Counted from the first letter of the stretch, positions 1 through 8,528 are shown. The stretch: 64,000 nucleotides of DNA from Ectopseudomonas mendocina (GCF_016008875.1 NZ_JADTQG010000004.1:207837-271836), one strand, 5' to 3'. Notes: generated from the sequence alone by a model not told the origin. Numbers and translations are program-made.

Positions 1-290
1 CGCTGGGCAACGGCAACATCCTGCGCATCCTCGAAGCCGGCCTGCATATCTGCCACATGCTTGGCTATGAAGACCTCAAGCGCAGCCTGGATCTGATCAC
101 CGACAACTCGGCGCGTGCCCTGGCCCTCGGTGAGCGTTACGGTCTGGAAGTGGGCCGCCCGGCCAACCTGCTGATCCTCTCGGCGCCGGACGACTACGAG
201 ATGGTGCGCAGCCAGGGCCATGCACTGGTGTCCGTGCGCCATGGCAAGGTGCTGATGCGCCGTACGCCGGCCAGCATCGAGCGCGGCTGA
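1..290 (+). CDS. codA: Cytosine deaminase, C-terminal fragment (cut by window edge)
   Basis: The reading frame is open from the first bases of the window (first full codon at base 3) and ends at a TGA at 288-290, so only the last 95 or so residues are present. The stretch LGNGN, GLHICHMLGY, then LITDNSARAL and a GRPANLLIL segment match the C-terminal part of the amidohydrolase barrel of CodA-type cytosine deaminases, which convert cytosine to uracil and ammonia in pyrimidine salvage. The metal-binding residues lie upstream of the window and cannot be checked. Another amidohydrolase of the same superfamily is the main alternative. Confidence 0.8.
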   Translation, partial: LGNGNILRILEAGLHICHMLGYEDLKRSLDLITDNSARALALGERYGLEVGRPANLLILSAPDDYEMVRSQGHALVSVRHGKVLMRRTPASIERG

Positions 291-299
291 CGCCCAAAT

Positions 300-401
300 G
301 TGGGAGGGGCTTCAGTTGTAGGGTGGATGACGCTTTTTTCATCCACCATTACGCCAGTCCAAGCGGTGGAAAAGCTTCGCGTTGTCTACCCTACGAACTG
401 A
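300..401. repeat. Imperfect palindromic intergenic repeat
   Basis: TCAGTTGTAGGGT near 312 is matched by the reverse complement ACCCTACGAACTGA ending at 401. Inside lies a hairpin GGTGGATGA / TCATCCACC around 322-347 with a T-run in the loop. A related GGTGGATGA string occurs at the very end of the window (63981 onward). It may also act as a terminator for the cytosine deaminase gene. No gene is supported between 291 and 665. Confidence 0.6.
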
Positions 402-404
402 AAC

Positions 405-463
405 GTGGGAGGGGCTTTAGCCGCGACAGCCTCCAAAAGGATCGCGGCTGAAGCCCCTCCTAC
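405..463. repeat. REP-type palindrome
   Basis: The left arm GTGGGAGGGGCTTTAGCCGC and right arm GCGGCTGAAGCCCCTCCTAC are near-perfect reverse complements of about 22 bases. This is the usual Pseudomonas intergenic REP form. Confidence 0.75.
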
Positions 464-591
464 AAGCCCTACTTCTTCCGCATGCTGGAGTCATGTCGTC
501 GCTCAAGCCATCCCTTGGGCACATCGTCCAGTTTGATCCCCCATAAACGGCCGAAGAGCAAACACGATAAATCCTCATGCGAACAGCAACC

Positions 592-650
592 GTGGGAGCG
601 GCTTCAGCCGCGATTACGCTTGAAGCGCTCGCGGCTAAAGCCGCTCCTAC
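592..650. repeat. REP-type palindrome, second copy
   Basis: Arms GTGGGAGCGGCTTCAGCCGC and GCGGCTAAAGCCGCTCCTAC surround a short loop. It is the same family as the copy at 405-463 and lies just past the stop of the minus-strand HlyD gene. Confidence 0.75.
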
Positions 651-665
651 AACTGCGAAACAGCC

Positions 666-1517
666 CTACTGCACCCGCACGCTGGCAGTCATGCCGGCGC
701 TTAGCAGCATGCCCTCGGGCACCTGATCGAGCTTGATGCGTACCGGAATGCGCTGCGCCAGGCGAACCCAGTTGAAGGTCGGCTCGACATCGGCCAGCAG
801 TTGCCCGTCCGGGCTGACATTGCGGTCGGTGATGCCCCGGCTGATGCTTTCCACCTCGCCGCGAATCTGCTGGTCCCCGCCCATCAGCCAGACCTCCACC
901 GGTGCGCCAACCTGTATGCGCGGTAGCTTGGTTTCCTCGAAATAGGCCTGCACGTAGAACGACTGGGTATCGACCAGCGCCATCACCGCCTGCCCGGCAT
1001 TCACATAGTTACCCTGGGCCAGCACCAGGTTGGTGATCTGCCCGTCGCGCGGTGCATGTACTTCGCTGCGCGCCAGGTTCAGCTCGGCCACACGCAGATC
1101 GGCCTGCGCCTGACGATACTCACCACGCGCCATCTCGGCATTGATCTGCGCGTTCTCCAGCAGCTCGGCGCTGATCGCCTGGGCGCCCAGCCGAGAGCGA
1201 CGCGAAGCCTCGTGCTCGCGCTGGCTCAACTGCTGGCGGCGAATGTCCACCACCGCCTTGGCTTTATCCACCGCCGCCTGATAGCGATCGCGGTCGATGC
1301 TCATCAACAGATCGCCCGCCTTGACCTGCTGGTTGTCGCGCACCTTGAGCTCGACCACCCAGCCGGACACGTCCGGAGCGATGGTCACCACGTCGGTGCG
1401 CACGCGGGCGTCGCGGGTCCAGGGCGAATACATATAGTGCTGCCAGATCCAGGAGCCGGCAAAGATCGCCGCCACTACCATGGCCAGGGTGATGCCGACG
1501 CGGATGGTCGAACGCAT
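666..1517 (-). CDS. HlyD/EmrA-family periplasmic adaptor (membrane fusion protein)
   Basis: This 283-aa protein has one N-terminal membrane anchor (about residues 5-25). A biotinyl-lipoyl-like half follows (IAPDVSGWVVELKVRDNQ, VKAGDLL), then an alpha-helical hairpin, the second lipoyl half (SEVHAPRDGQI) and a beta-barrel tail, which is the standard membrane fusion protein order. It should bridge an inner-membrane pump to the outer membrane. The start at 1517 is preferred over an ATG five codons upstream because GGAG lies 7 bases before it. It is the last gene of a FUSC - DUF1656 - HlyD operon like aaeB-aaeX-aaeA, which exports aromatic acids or drugs; the true substrate is unknown. A repeat of about 200 bp separates it from the DUF1656 gene. 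Confidence 0.85.
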   Translation of the reverse strand: MRSTIRVGITLAMVVAAIFAGSWIWQHYMYSPWTRDARVRTDVVTIAPDVSGWVVELKVRDNQQVKAGDLLMSIDRDRYQAAVDKAKAVVDIRRQQLSQREHEASRRSRLGAQAISAELLENAQINAEMARGEYRQAQADLRVAELNLARSEVHAPRDGQITNLVLAQGNYVNAGQAVMALVDTQSFYVQAYFEETKLPRIQVGAPVEVWLMGGDQQIRGEVESISRGITDRNVSPDGQLLADVEPTFNWVRLAQRIPVRIKLDQVPEGMLLSAGMTASVRVQ

Positions 1518-1541
1518 GTCGCACTCCTTCAATGTCTCCGC

Positions 1542-1741
1542 AAAGCTTGTTCAGCATCTTGCGAGCTAGAGCCATGCAAGGCAAAAACAGGCGAGGAAGC
1601 GGAGTTTACGAGTTTGTAAATGAGCATTACTCGCTGCGCTCGCCCCTTCGGGGCCGCACTGAAGTGCGTTAGCCGCAAGCGGCTTGCCGACCCTGTTTTT
1701 AACGCCGCAGGGCCGACGCGCAGCAGGTGCTGGCAAGCTTT
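1542..1741. repeat. Palindromic dispersed element inside the efflux operon
   Basis: The ends are inverted repeats: AAAGCTTG...CAGCATCTTGC from 1542 and its partner GCAGGTGCTGGCAAGCTTT ending at 1741. The core contains AGTTTACG...TGTAAATGAGCATT, and the right half contains GTTTTTAACGC followed by GGGCCGACGCGCAGC. These segments recur in the elements at 54265-54410 and 24757-24905. The element starts at the first base of the DUF1656 stop codon and ends about 25 bases before the HlyD start, so the operon must be read through it. It encodes no protein. Confidence 0.7.
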
Positions 1742-1944
1742 CAAATCGCCAGGACGGCCATCACGGCCGCCAGCACGCAGACATACAGGGCACAATCGAA
1801 CAGGGCTTCATGCCAGATCCAGCGCGACAGCCCGACGCGCTGCAACCCCAGGCGCAACACGCCGGTCAGCAGCAGCGCCAATACCGCGTAGGCCGCCATT
1901 GGGCTTAGCAACACGCCGCCCAGCGACCATTCATGTAAACCCAT
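1741..1944 (-). CDS. DUF1656 small inner-membrane protein (AaeX/YdhI-like)
   Basis: This 67-aa protein has two hydrophobic segments (about 10-32 and 45-66) and the family-typical GLHEWSLGGVLLSP opening. DUF1656 proteins sit between a FUSC pump and its HlyD adaptor in many Gammaproteobacteria and are presumed accessory subunits of that pump. GGAGAGG lies 4 bases before the ATG. The start overlaps the end of the FUSC gene by 14 bases, which suggests coupled translation. Confidence 0.85.
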   Translation of the reverse strand: MGLHEWSLGGVLLSPMAAYAVLALLLTGVLRLGLQRVGLSRWIWHEALFDCALYVCVLAAVMAVLAI

Positions 1945-3919
1945 TAGCCTCTCCTCGGAGCTGGCACCAGTGGCTCCAGCCGTTTTGCAATTGCAACAGC
2001 GCCGCTTCGGCCAGACGCTTGTCGATGCTCGGCGTGCAGGCGCGCAGGGCTTCCTGCAGTTCGGCCACCGGCGCGTTCAGATCGTCTTCACGGCCCGGTG
2101 CGGGACCACGCTCCAGCACGTCATCGAGGCGCTCCAGGAAACGCTGCTGCGACCGTGCCAAACCGGCATCGGCATTGACCAGGCACTTGCGCAGGTGCAG
2201 CAGCTCGTCGCCCAGGTCGAGACCGGCGACGCCATCGTCCCAGCGGCTGCGCGCCTGGTCCGGCCGCGCCGGATAGTGCCGCGCCAGCTGCAGCAGACGG
2301 TCGGCCATGCGCCCGCCGAACCAGTTTTCGGCGCGGCCCAGGTCGCGACGAGTGAGGAGTCCGAGATCGGCCAGGATCGCCTGCATCAGGCGCCGCCCAT
2401 GCCAGACCGGATTGCGCAGCACCACCAGCTTGAAGGCCATCACCGCACAACCGACACCCATGAGCATCCCCGGCGCCTCATTGAGGAAATAGGCGACGTC
2501 ATAGCCGACACCCGGCGCCGGCAGGCACAGTACGATGAAGTGCAGGCAGAACGAGGTCGAGGTCGCCGCCGTCGCCGGCTTGGCCATGCCCAGCACGCCG
2601 AAGAAAAGCGGCACGCCCAACACCATGCAAAGCATCACGAAGCCGTCGATCTGCGGCATGAGAATCTGCCCGACGAAAAACGCCACCGGCAACGCGTAGA
2701 GGATGCCGCGCAGAAACATCATGCCGATCTGCGGCGCGGCTTCGAGCCGGGCGAACAAACTGCACACCACGCAAGCCAGGAGCAACGCGCTGATGGCGTG
2801 TGTCCAGCCAGTGGCCAGCCAGAAGGCCGCCAGGGTCAAGAAGGTCAGCGCGCTACGCGAGCCATACACCAGCGCGCTCTGCCAGTCGTAATGCCAGGAC
2901 AGAGCGCGCGGCGCATCGGCCGGCGCCCTGCCCTCCTCGACTGCGAGCAAGGCACGGCTAGCGTACTCGACGCGCAGCAGCAGCACCATCAGCCGCTCGA
3001 GACAAAGTTGCTGGCCACTGCTGAGTTCTTCGTCCTGCACGGCCTGGCGCAGCTGCTCGACCAACTCCGGCAAACCTGTCGGTTGCGCCTGCTGCAGGCG
3101 CTCGTCTACCACCTGCAACCAGGGCGCAACGGCCTGCGCCTCGGCGCTGCCCAACTGTCGCCACTGCCGTGCGACTCCGCGGGCCAGGCGCAACATGCCG
3201 AGCAGATCGCGGCTCAGCACCCGCAACGCCACGGCACGCTGGCGACCGCGCGCGCCCTCGAACCAGGCATGTTCACGCTGGGCATCCACGGCGACAATAC
3301 GCGCCAGCACCTCCAGCAACCCCTGCCGCGAGTCGGCCTCACCGGCCAGCGCCTGTCGCGAAGCTGTCACCCCGGCCTGCCAGGCGTTACGTGCCTGCTG
3401 CGCCAGCTGCCGCTCGACCCGCTGCGGCCAGAGCAAGGCGCTGCTAAGGGTCGCGCAGATGATACCCAGGCAGATTTCCGTGCAGCGGGCAATGGCCTCG
3501 TCGAACACCACATGTGGCTTGCCGATGGCCGGCAAGGCGATGATCGCGACGGTGTAGCCGGCCAGCACGAAGGAGTACGACCAGGCGCTGCGCAACATGG
3601 TCGAGGCCGCCGTGCACAGCGCCAGCCACAGGGCGAAGGCCAGCACGAACAGCAGTGGCGCCTGGGCGAAAAGCCCCATCATCACCACGGCCATGAAGGT
3701 GCCAACCAGCGTTCCGAGCAGTCGCGCCAGGCCCTTCTGCACCACCATGCCGGACAGCGGCTGGGCAACGATGAATGCAGTCATCAGCGCCCACTGCGGT
3801 TGCTCCAGGCCGAAACGCAGCGCGCACCACAGCGCCAGACCACCGCCGAGAAGGGTCTTGATGGCGAATTGAACGGCTTGCGGGCTTGGTGCAAGGAACA
3901 CCAGCAAGGAGTCACGCAC
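1931..3919 (-). CDS. FUSC-family inner-membrane efflux protein (AaeB-like)
   Basis: The protein has 662 aa and two blocks of several predicted membrane helices (about residues 15-165 and 350-510) alternating with soluble helical regions. This is the duplicated FUSC/AaeB layout. The family member AaeB exports p-hydroxybenzoate with AaeA; the substrate here cannot be read from sequence. Translation appears to start at a GTG (3917-3919) with a weak AGG upstream. It is the promoter-proximal gene of the efflux operon. A 12-bp perfect palindrome about 77 bases upstream may be the operator. The opposite strand has a long open frame that is a shadow of this gene. Confidence 0.85.
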   Translation of the reverse strand: MRDSLLVFLAPSPQAVQFAIKTLLGGGLALWCALRFGLEQPQWALMTAFIVAQPLSGMVVQKGLARLLGTLVGTFMAVVMMGLFAQAPLLFVLAFALWLALCTAASTMLRSAWSYSFVLAGYTVAIIALPAIGKPHVVFDEAIARCTEICLGIICATLSSALLWPQRVERQLAQQARNAWQAGVTASRQALAGEADSRQGLLEVLARIVAVDAQREHAWFEGARGRQRAVALRVLSRDLLGMLRLARGVARQWRQLGSAEAQAVAPWLQVVDERLQQAQPTGLPELVEQLRQAVQDEELSSGQQLCLERLMVLLLRVEYASRALLAVEEGRAPADAPRALSWHYDWQSALVYGSRSALTFLTLAAFWLATGWTHAISALLLACVVCSLFARLEAAPQIGMMFLRGILYALPVAFFVGQILMPQIDGFVMLCMVLGVPLFFGVLGMAKPATAATSTSFCLHFIVLCLPAPGVGYDVAYFLNEAPGMLMGVGCAVMAFKLVVLRNPVWHGRRLMQAILADLGLLTRRDLGRAENWFGGRMADRLLQLARHYPARPDQARSRWDDGVAGLDLGDELLHLRKCLVNADAGLARSQQRFLERLDDVLERGPAPGREDDLNAPVAELQEALRACTPSIDKRLAEAALLQLQNGWSHWCQLRGEANGFT

Positions 3920-3995
3920 GATGGCTACCTGAAGAAATCTCAGCTCTGAACATAGCTGTAGCGATTGGGTTCCGCCTCCATGCGAAACTAAATTA

Positions 3996-4007
3996 TTAGC
4001 TAGCTAA
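3996..4007. promoter_or_regulatory. Candidate operator upstream of the FUSC operon
   Basis: TTAGCTAGCTAA is a perfect 12-bp palindrome in an AT-rich stretch upstream of the FUSC start. Its form and position suit a dimeric MarR- or TetR-type repressor, but no such regulator gene is adjacent. The site could also belong to a promoter without an operator function. Confidence 0.4.
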
Positions 4008-4055
4008 CTATATCTGTCCAGAGGTTCAATTCGTTCAGCCCGCCAGAACGCGAGC

Positions 4056-4081
4056 AAAAAAAAGGGCGACCGAAGTCGCCC
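4056..4081 (-). terminator. Rho-independent terminator of the phrS/ccoM transcript
   Basis: On the minus strand, GGGCGAC-TTCG-GTCGCCC is a perfect 7-bp stem with a stable tetraloop. It is followed directly by eight T residues (complement of 4056-4063). Confidence 0.9.
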
Positions 4082-4114
4082 GAATTGCCTTGCGTGCCCT
4101 GTGAACTGGAAGGA

Positions 4115-4231
4115 TCAGCTCGGCTTGCGCTTGTGCGCATCCTTCCAGATGAAGTAACCAACACCCCCGAAGAACGCGACCATCAGAAGTACGGTGCCGA
4201 CCCCGGCGAGAACCACTGTATCGACGAACAT
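4115..4231 (-). CDS. ccoM: CcoM-like small subunit of cbb3 cytochrome oxidase
   Basis: This 38-aa frame starts at an ATG preceded by GGAGG at good spacing and ends in TGA. It reads MFVDTVVLAGVGT, continues through a single membrane helix (about residues 6-28), then FIWKDAHKRK with a positive tail. That fits CcoM, a one-helix protein of about 37 aa that stabilises the cbb3 oxidase of P. stutzeri; the match is from memory of the family. It lies wholly inside the predicted phrS RNA, so one transcript could act both as regulatory RNA and as mRNA. An Anr box upstream fits a microaerobic oxidase subunit. Confidence 0.8.
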   Translation of the reverse strand: MFVDTVVLAGVGTVLLMVAFFGGVGYFIWKDAHKRKPS

Positions 4232-4270
4232 GGCTGCCTCCTGTTGTGCCTGTCTGTCTGGGATGGCTTC

Positions 4271-4311
4271 AAGTTATCAGCGCTGGCGGCGGGAAAATTG
4301 ACCTGGATCAA
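4271..4311 (-). promoter_or_regulatory. Anr/FNR box and -10 element of phrS/ccoM
   Basis: TTGACctggATCAA at 4298-4311 differs from the FNR/Anr consensus (TTGAT-N4-ATCAA) at one position. On the minus strand GATAAC lies about 30 bases downstream of the box centre, as expected of the -10 of a class II Anr promoter. A weaker site (TTGACctggGTCAG, minus strand) sits about 51 bases further upstream at 4349-4362. Confidence 0.8.
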
Positions 4312-4430
4312 TGGCTCAGGAGCAGGCGTGACCGGGCTTGAGGGAATACTGACCCAGGTCAAGAAATCGAGGGGGTTCGAGGCGGGAAACGCTGCACAAC
4401 GGAGGGCGCAGCGGGAAGATCGGAGCGCTT

Positions 4431-4592
4431 TCAGCGTTTCTTGGGCTTGCTCTTGGACTTCTTCCTGGCCTTGCCCAGCGGCAACACCTGCTCGAAGACC
4501 TGGCGCATCTCGTTGAGGCGCTTGTCGTTGAGGTCGTGGATACGCTTGTCGCGCTCGGCGGCGAAGTCGATCAGCTTGTCGTCATTGCTCAT
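4431..4592 (-). CDS. Small basic protein of unknown function, coupled to AlkB
   Basis: This 53-aa protein begins MSNDDKLIDFAAERDKRIHD and ends in a lysine/arginine-rich tail (KARKKSKSKPKKR). The middle is a predicted charged helix. Its ATG overlaps the TGA of the upstream alkB gene (ATGA at 4589-4592), so translation is probably coupled. The basic tail suggests nucleic-acid contact, but no family is recognised. A longer upstream-extended frame exists but would overlap alkB more deeply and has no better start. Confidence 0.65.
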   Translation of the reverse strand: MSNDDKLIDFAAERDKRIHDLNDKRLNEMRQVFEQVLPLGKARKKSKSKPKKR

Positions 4593-5188
4593 AGCGGAAA
4601 CCGGATCAGGCGAAAGGTCAGATTCAGGCGTGGCGCGCAGGCTTGGCGCGTCTTCGCCACTTGATGTTGCCAATGATGCTGGGTCGGGCCGCGCATGACC
4701 AGTAGCGAGGCGTGCTCCAGCGTCAACGAGTGTTCGATGCGCGTGCTGCCAACACGGCGCAGGTCGAAGCGCCGGCTGCCGCCCAGGTTGAGCGAGGCGA
4801 TCAGCGGATCACGGCCCAGCTCCGGCTCGGCATCGCTGTGCCAGCCCATGGAGTCCTGGCCGTCACGGTAGTAGTTGAGCAGCACGGCATTGAGCGGCTG
4901 ACCGACTTGCCTCACGACACGTTGACGAATCTCGTCAAGCAACGGCGTCCAGGGCATAGGCTCGTGCAGCTTGCCGGAATAGCGATAACGCGCTTCGGTA
5001 TCGCCGTACCAGGCAGTCAGCCGTGGTGTGCGGTGGTAGCGCCCGTGAATGAACAGTTCCGGCTGCTGCCAGGGCGTTTGCTCGACCAGTGCGTGTAACC
5101 AGCTGTCAGCCACAGCGGCGTCCACCCAGCCGGGCAGGTAGTCCAGCTCGGCATCGGCGATGGCAGGCAAGGGATCAGCGAACAGCAT
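4589..5188 (-). CDS. alkB: AlkB-family 2-oxoglutarate/Fe(II) dioxygenase
   Basis: The 199-aa protein shows the AlkB iron triad: H117 and D119 in GWHSDAE and H175 in HHWQHQV, about 56 residues later. R187 and R193 in PRLNLTFR should bind 2-oxoglutarate. NYYRDGQDSMGWH is the substrate-lid segment typical of ALKBH2/3-like bacterial enzymes. These enzymes reverse alkyl lesions on DNA or RNA bases by oxidative demethylation. It lies in the conserved Pseudomonas order phrS - alkB - small gene - rapA and is followed by an overlapping 53-codon gene. No strong ribosome site is visible before the chosen ATG. Confidence 0.85.
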   Translation of the reverse strand: MLFADPLPAIADAELDYLPGWVDAAVADSWLHALVEQTPWQQPELFIHGRYHRTPRLTAWYGDTEARYRYSGKLHEPMPWTPLLDEIRQRVVRQVGQPLNAVLLNYYRDGQDSMGWHSDAEPELGRDPLIASLNLGGSRRFDLRRVGSTRIEHSLTLEHASLLVMRGPTQHHWQHQVAKTRQACAPRLNLTFRLIRFPL

Positions 5189-5222
5189 GACGATCTACAT
5201 GAAAGAGAATGAAAAGAGTGTC

Positions 5223-5516
5223 TCAGACTTCCACATCCACCCACAGTCCCTGTCGAGGTAAGTCACCAAGGGCCTGCTCCACTTCTTCCGGCTCGGCCTC
5301 AGCCAACTGTTCCGGGGTGTAGCCACGCCGTTGTCGACGGCGCTGCTCATCACGCAGCAACTCCTCGGTTTCCTGCGGGTGCCGCTTATCCAGGCTCAGC
5401 GCACTTTCCTTGGCGCTCTGCTCGACCGGGGTCACCGGAGGAATCTCGGGCTTGGGCTTGATCACGTCCTGCGTGGCCGTGACCGGCACCAGGCCTTGGG
5501 GAATCGGTGGCAGCAT
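5223..5516 (-). CDS. Conserved hypothetical 97-aa protein (PA3307-like)
   Basis: The ATG at 5514-5516 has AGGAGGTG 8 bases upstream, so this start is preferred over the much longer open frame that runs antisense through rapA. The product opens MLPPIPQGLVPVTATQDV, has a proline-rich first third, then a very charged helical part (EELLRDEQRRRQRRGYTPEQL) and an acidic end. No signal peptide or membrane segment is visible. It is divergent from rapA and stands where P. aeruginosa has a short hypothetical gene between alkB and rapA. The function is unknown. Confidence 0.75.
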   Translation of the reverse strand: MLPPIPQGLVPVTATQDVIKPKPEIPPVTPVEQSAKESALSLDKRHPQETEELLRDEQRRRQRRGYTPEQLAEAEPEEVEQALGDLPRQGLWVDVEV

Positions 5517-5678
5517 GCAACAGCACCTCCTTTGGTCAGGCTGTCGGCCCCGCGAAACGCTACTTGAGGGCGTGCTCACTACACTTTCGACTAACGGATG
5601 CGACGATAGTGCCACGACCGCTTTAGCCATGGTTCGGCATCCGTTACCATAGCCGGCTTTTTCACGCGGGAGACAGGC

Positions 5679-8522
5679 ATGGCGCAGTATCAACCGGGGC
5701 AACGCTGGATCAGTGACAGCGAAGCGGAATTGGGTCTGGGAACCATCCTCGCCGAGGAAGGCCGCCTGCTCACCGTGCTCTACCCGGCCACCGGCGAAAC
5801 CCGTCAATACGCCACGCGCAATGCTCCGCTGACCCGTGTGCGCTTCGCCCCGGGTGACGAGATCACCCATTTCGAGGGCTGGAAGCTCACCGTACAGGAA
5901 GTCGAGGACATCGACGGCCTGCTGGTCTACCACGGCCTCAATGCCCATCATCAGCCGGTCACCCTGCCGGAAACCCAGCTGTCGAACTTCATCCAGTTCC
6001 GCCTGGCCAGCGACCGCCTGTTCGCCGGCCAGATCGACCCGCTGTCCTGGTTCGCCCTGCGCTACCACAGCCTGGAGCACAACAGCCGCCTGCTGCAGTC
6101 GTCGCTGTGGGGCCTGGGTGGCGCGCGCGCCCAACCGATCGCCCACCAGTTGCACATCGCCCGCGAAGTGGCCGACCGCATCGCCCCACGCGTGCTGCTG
6201 GCCGACGAAGTGGGCCTGGGCAAGACCATCGAAGCCGGCCTGGTAATCCATCGCCAGTTGCTTTCCGGTCGTGCCAGCCGCGTGCTGATCCTGGTCCCGG
6301 AAAACCTGCAGCACCAGTGGCTGGTGGAGATGCGCCGGCGCTTCAACCTCGACGTCGCGCTGTTCGACGCCGAGCGCTTCATGGAGAGCGACGCCAGCAA
6401 CCCCTTCGAGGATTGCCAGCTGGCGCTGGTCGCCCTGGAGTGGCTGAAGGACGACGAGAAAGCCCAGGACGCGCTGTTCGCTGCCGGCTGGGATCTGCTG
6501 GTGGTCGACGAAGCCCATCACCTGGTCTGGCACCCGGAACAGGCCAGCGCCGAATATTCGCTAGTCGAGCAACTGGCCGAGGTCATCCCCGGCGTGCTGC
6601 TGCTCACCGCCACCCCGGAACAGCTCGGCCAGGACAGCCACTTCGCCCGCCTGCGCCTGCTCGACCCGGCCCGTTTCCATGACCTGGAAGCCTTCCGCGC
6701 CGAAAGCAGCCAGTACCGCCCGGTCGCCGAAGCCGTGCAGGAGCTGCTCGACCAGGGCAAGCTCAGCGCCCAGGCGCGCGATGCCATCGGCGGCTTCCTT
6801 GGCGATGAAGGCCGTGAGCTGCTCGACGCCATCGATGGCGGCGACGAACAAGCGCGCGCTCGCCTGGTGCGCGAACTGCTGGATCGCCACGGCACCGGCC
6901 GCCTGCTGTTCCGTAACACCCGCGCCGCCGTACAGGGCTTCCCCGAGCGCGAGCTGCACCCCTACCCGCTGCCGAGCCCGGACGAATACCTGGAGCTGCC
7001 GGTCGGCGAGCACGCCGAGCTGTACCCGGAAGTCAGCTATCAGGCGCAGGAAGAAGTCGACGACGAGCAACGCTGGTGGCGCATCGACCCGCGCGTCGAG
7101 TGGCTGATCGACACCCTGAAGATGCTGAAGAAATTCAAGGTGCTGGTGATCTGCGCCCACGCCGAAACCGCACTGGACCTGGAAGACGCCCTGCGCGTGC
7201 GCTCCGGCATCCCGGCCACGGTGTTCCATGAAGGCATGAGCATCCTCGAGCGCGACCGCGCGGCCGCCTACTTCGCCGACGAAGAATTCGGTGCCCAGGT
7301 GCTGATCTGCTCGGAAATCGGCTCCGAAGGCCGCAACTTCCAGTTCGCACACCACCTGGCGCTGTTCGACCTGCCGGCGCACCCGGACCTGCTCGAGCAG
7401 CGCATCGGCCGTCTCGACCGTATCGGCCAGAAACATCGCATCCAGCTGCACGTGCCGTATCTGGAGAACAGTCCGCAGGAGCGCCTGTTCCAGTGGTACC
7501 ACCAGGCGCTCAATGCCTTCCTCGCCACCTGCCCCACCGGCAACGCCCTGCAACATCAGTTCGGCCCACGCCTGCTGCCGATGCTGGAGAACGCCGACGA
7601 CGGCCAGTGGCAGCAACTGGTGGACGAAGCCACCGCCGAACGCATTCGCCTCGAAGGCGAACTGCACAGCGGTCGCGACCGCCTGCTGGAGCTGAACTCC
7701 GGCGGCGCCGGCGAAGGCGAGGCGCTGGTCGAGTCCATCCTCGAACAGGACGACCAGTTCACCCTGCCGATCTACATGGAAGAGCTGTTCAACGCCTTCG
7801 GCATCGACAGCGAAGACCACTCCGACAACGCCCTGATCCTGCGCCCCAGCGAGAAGATGCTGGACGCCAGCTTCCCCTTGGGCGACGACGAGGCGGTGAC
7901 CGTCACCTATGATCGCGAACAGGCGCTGGCCCGCGAGGACATGCAATTCCTCACCTGGGAACACCCCATGGTACAGGGCGGCATGGACCTGGTGCTGTCC
8001 GGCTCGATGGGCAACACCGCCGTGGCACTGATCAAGAACAAGGCGCTCAAGCCTGGCACCGTGCTGCTGGAGCTGCTCTACGTCAGCGAAGTGGTCGGCC
8101 CGCGCAAGCTGCAACTCGGCCGCTTCCTGCCGCCGGCTGCGCTGCGCTGCCTGCTCGACGCCAACGGCAACGACCTGGCGCCGAAGGTCGGCTTCGAAAC
8201 GCTCAACGACCAGCTTGAAAGCGTGCCGCGTGCCAGCGCCAACAAATTCATCCAGGCCCAGCGCGATGTGCTGACCAAGCAGATCAACGATGCCGAAGCC
8301 AAGGTCATGCCGCGCCATGTCGAGCGCGTGAGTGAGGCCAAGCGTCGCCTGATCGCCGAACTGGACGAGGAACTGGCGCGTCTTATCGCACTGCGCGCGG
8401 TCAACCCGAGCGTGCGCGACAGCGAGATCGACGCCCTGCGCGAGCAGCGCGAACAGAGCCTGGCGATGTTCGACAAGGCCGCCCTGCGTCTGGAAGCGAT
8501 TCGCGTATTGGTCGCGGGCTAA
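5679..8522 (+). CDS. rapA: RNA polymerase-associated ATPase RapA (HepA)
   Basis: At 947 aa the length is normal for RapA, the SWI2/SNF2-type ATPase that binds RNA polymerase and helps it recycle after termination. The N-terminal Tudor-like part ([15 protein letters not shown]) is followed by Walker [12 protein letters not shown] (about residue 175) and the DEAH-type box VVDEAHHL (about 275). The second helicase lobe has [17 protein letters not shown] and [11 protein letters not shown]. The C-terminal region matches the RapA-specific tail. It reads away from the small PA3307-like gene, with about 160 bases between them. The frame is intact. Confidence 0.95.
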   Translation: MAQYQPGQRWISDSEAELGLGTILAEEGRLLTVLYPATGETRQYATRNAPLTRVRFAPGDEITHFEGWKLTVQEVEDIDGLLVYHGLNAHHQPVTLPETQLSNFIQFRLASDRLFAGQIDPLSWFALRYHSLEHNSRLLQSSLWGLGGARAQPIAHQLHIAREVADRIAPRVLLADEVGLGKTIEAGLVIHRQLLSGRASRVLILVPENLQHQWLVEMRRRFNLDVALFDAERFMESDASNPFEDCQLALVALEWLKDDEKAQDALFAAGWDLLVVDEAHHLVWHPEQASAEYSLVEQLAEVIPGVLLLTATPEQLGQDSHFARLRLLDPARFHDLEAFRAESSQYRPVAEAVQELLDQGKLSAQARDAIGGFLGDEGRELLDAIDGGDEQARARLVRELLDRHGTGRLLFRNTRAAVQGFPERELHPYPLPSPDEYLELPVGEHAELYPEVSYQAQEEVDDEQRWWRIDPRVEWLIDTLKMLKKFKVLVICAHAETALDLEDALRVRSGIPATVFHEGMSILERDRAAAYFADEEFGAQVLICSEIGSEGRNFQFAHHLALFDLPAHPDLLEQRIGRLDRIGQKHRIQLHVPYLENSPQERLFQWYHQALNAFLATCPTGNALQHQFGPRLLPMLENADDGQWQQLVDEATAERIRLEGELHSGRDRLLELNSGGAGEGEALVESILEQDDQFTLPIYMEELFNAFGIDSEDHSDNALILRPSEKMLDASFPLGDDEAVTVTYDREQALAREDMQFLTWEHPMVQGGMDLVLSGSMGNTAVALIKNKALKPGTVLLELLYVSEVVGPRKLQLGRFLPPAALRCLLDANGNDLAPKVGFETLNDQLESVPRASANKFIQAQRDVLTKQINDAEAKVMPRHVERVSEAKRRLIAELDEELARLIALRAVNPSVRDSEIDALREQREQSLAMFDKAALRLEAIRVLVAG

Positions 8523-8528
8523 CCCTAG

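Larger units (their letters stand above)
4056..4263 (-). ncRNA. phrS: PhrS-like Anr-dependent small RNA, overlapping ccoM
   Basis: The span from the start point predicted by a class II Anr site (about 4263, 41.5 bases from the box centre) to the terminator T-run (4056) is about 208 nt. PhrS of P. aeruginosa, as I recall it, is about 212 nt, is induced by Anr under low oxygen, contains a conserved short frame of about 37 codons, and lies next to an alkB-type gene two genes from rapA. The same arrangement is seen here. PhrS is known to activate pqsR translation in P. aeruginosa; whether this host has that target is unknown. The 5' end is inferred. Confidence 0.7.

Noticed and set aside
482..736. 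84-codon frame over the REP copies after the deaminase gene
   Set aside because: It overlaps palindromic repeats and the end of the HlyD gene and lacks a ribosome site.
1970..3949. 659-codon open frame antisense to the FUSC gene
   Set aside because: Composition is histidine/glutamine/arginine-rich as expected of a shadow frame, and the FUSC protein is clearly real.
4085..4516. 143-codon plus-strand frame over phrS/ccoM
   Set aside because: It runs antisense to a better-supported small RNA, its Anr box and ccoM.
5517..6533. Long N-terminal extension of the 97-aa gene into rapA
   Set aside because: A perfect AGGAGGTG site marks the start at 5516, and the extension is antisense to rapA.
6561..8318. 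585-codon open frame antisense to rapA
   Set aside because: RapA is intact on the plus strand. The antisense product shows only a biased, repetitive composition.
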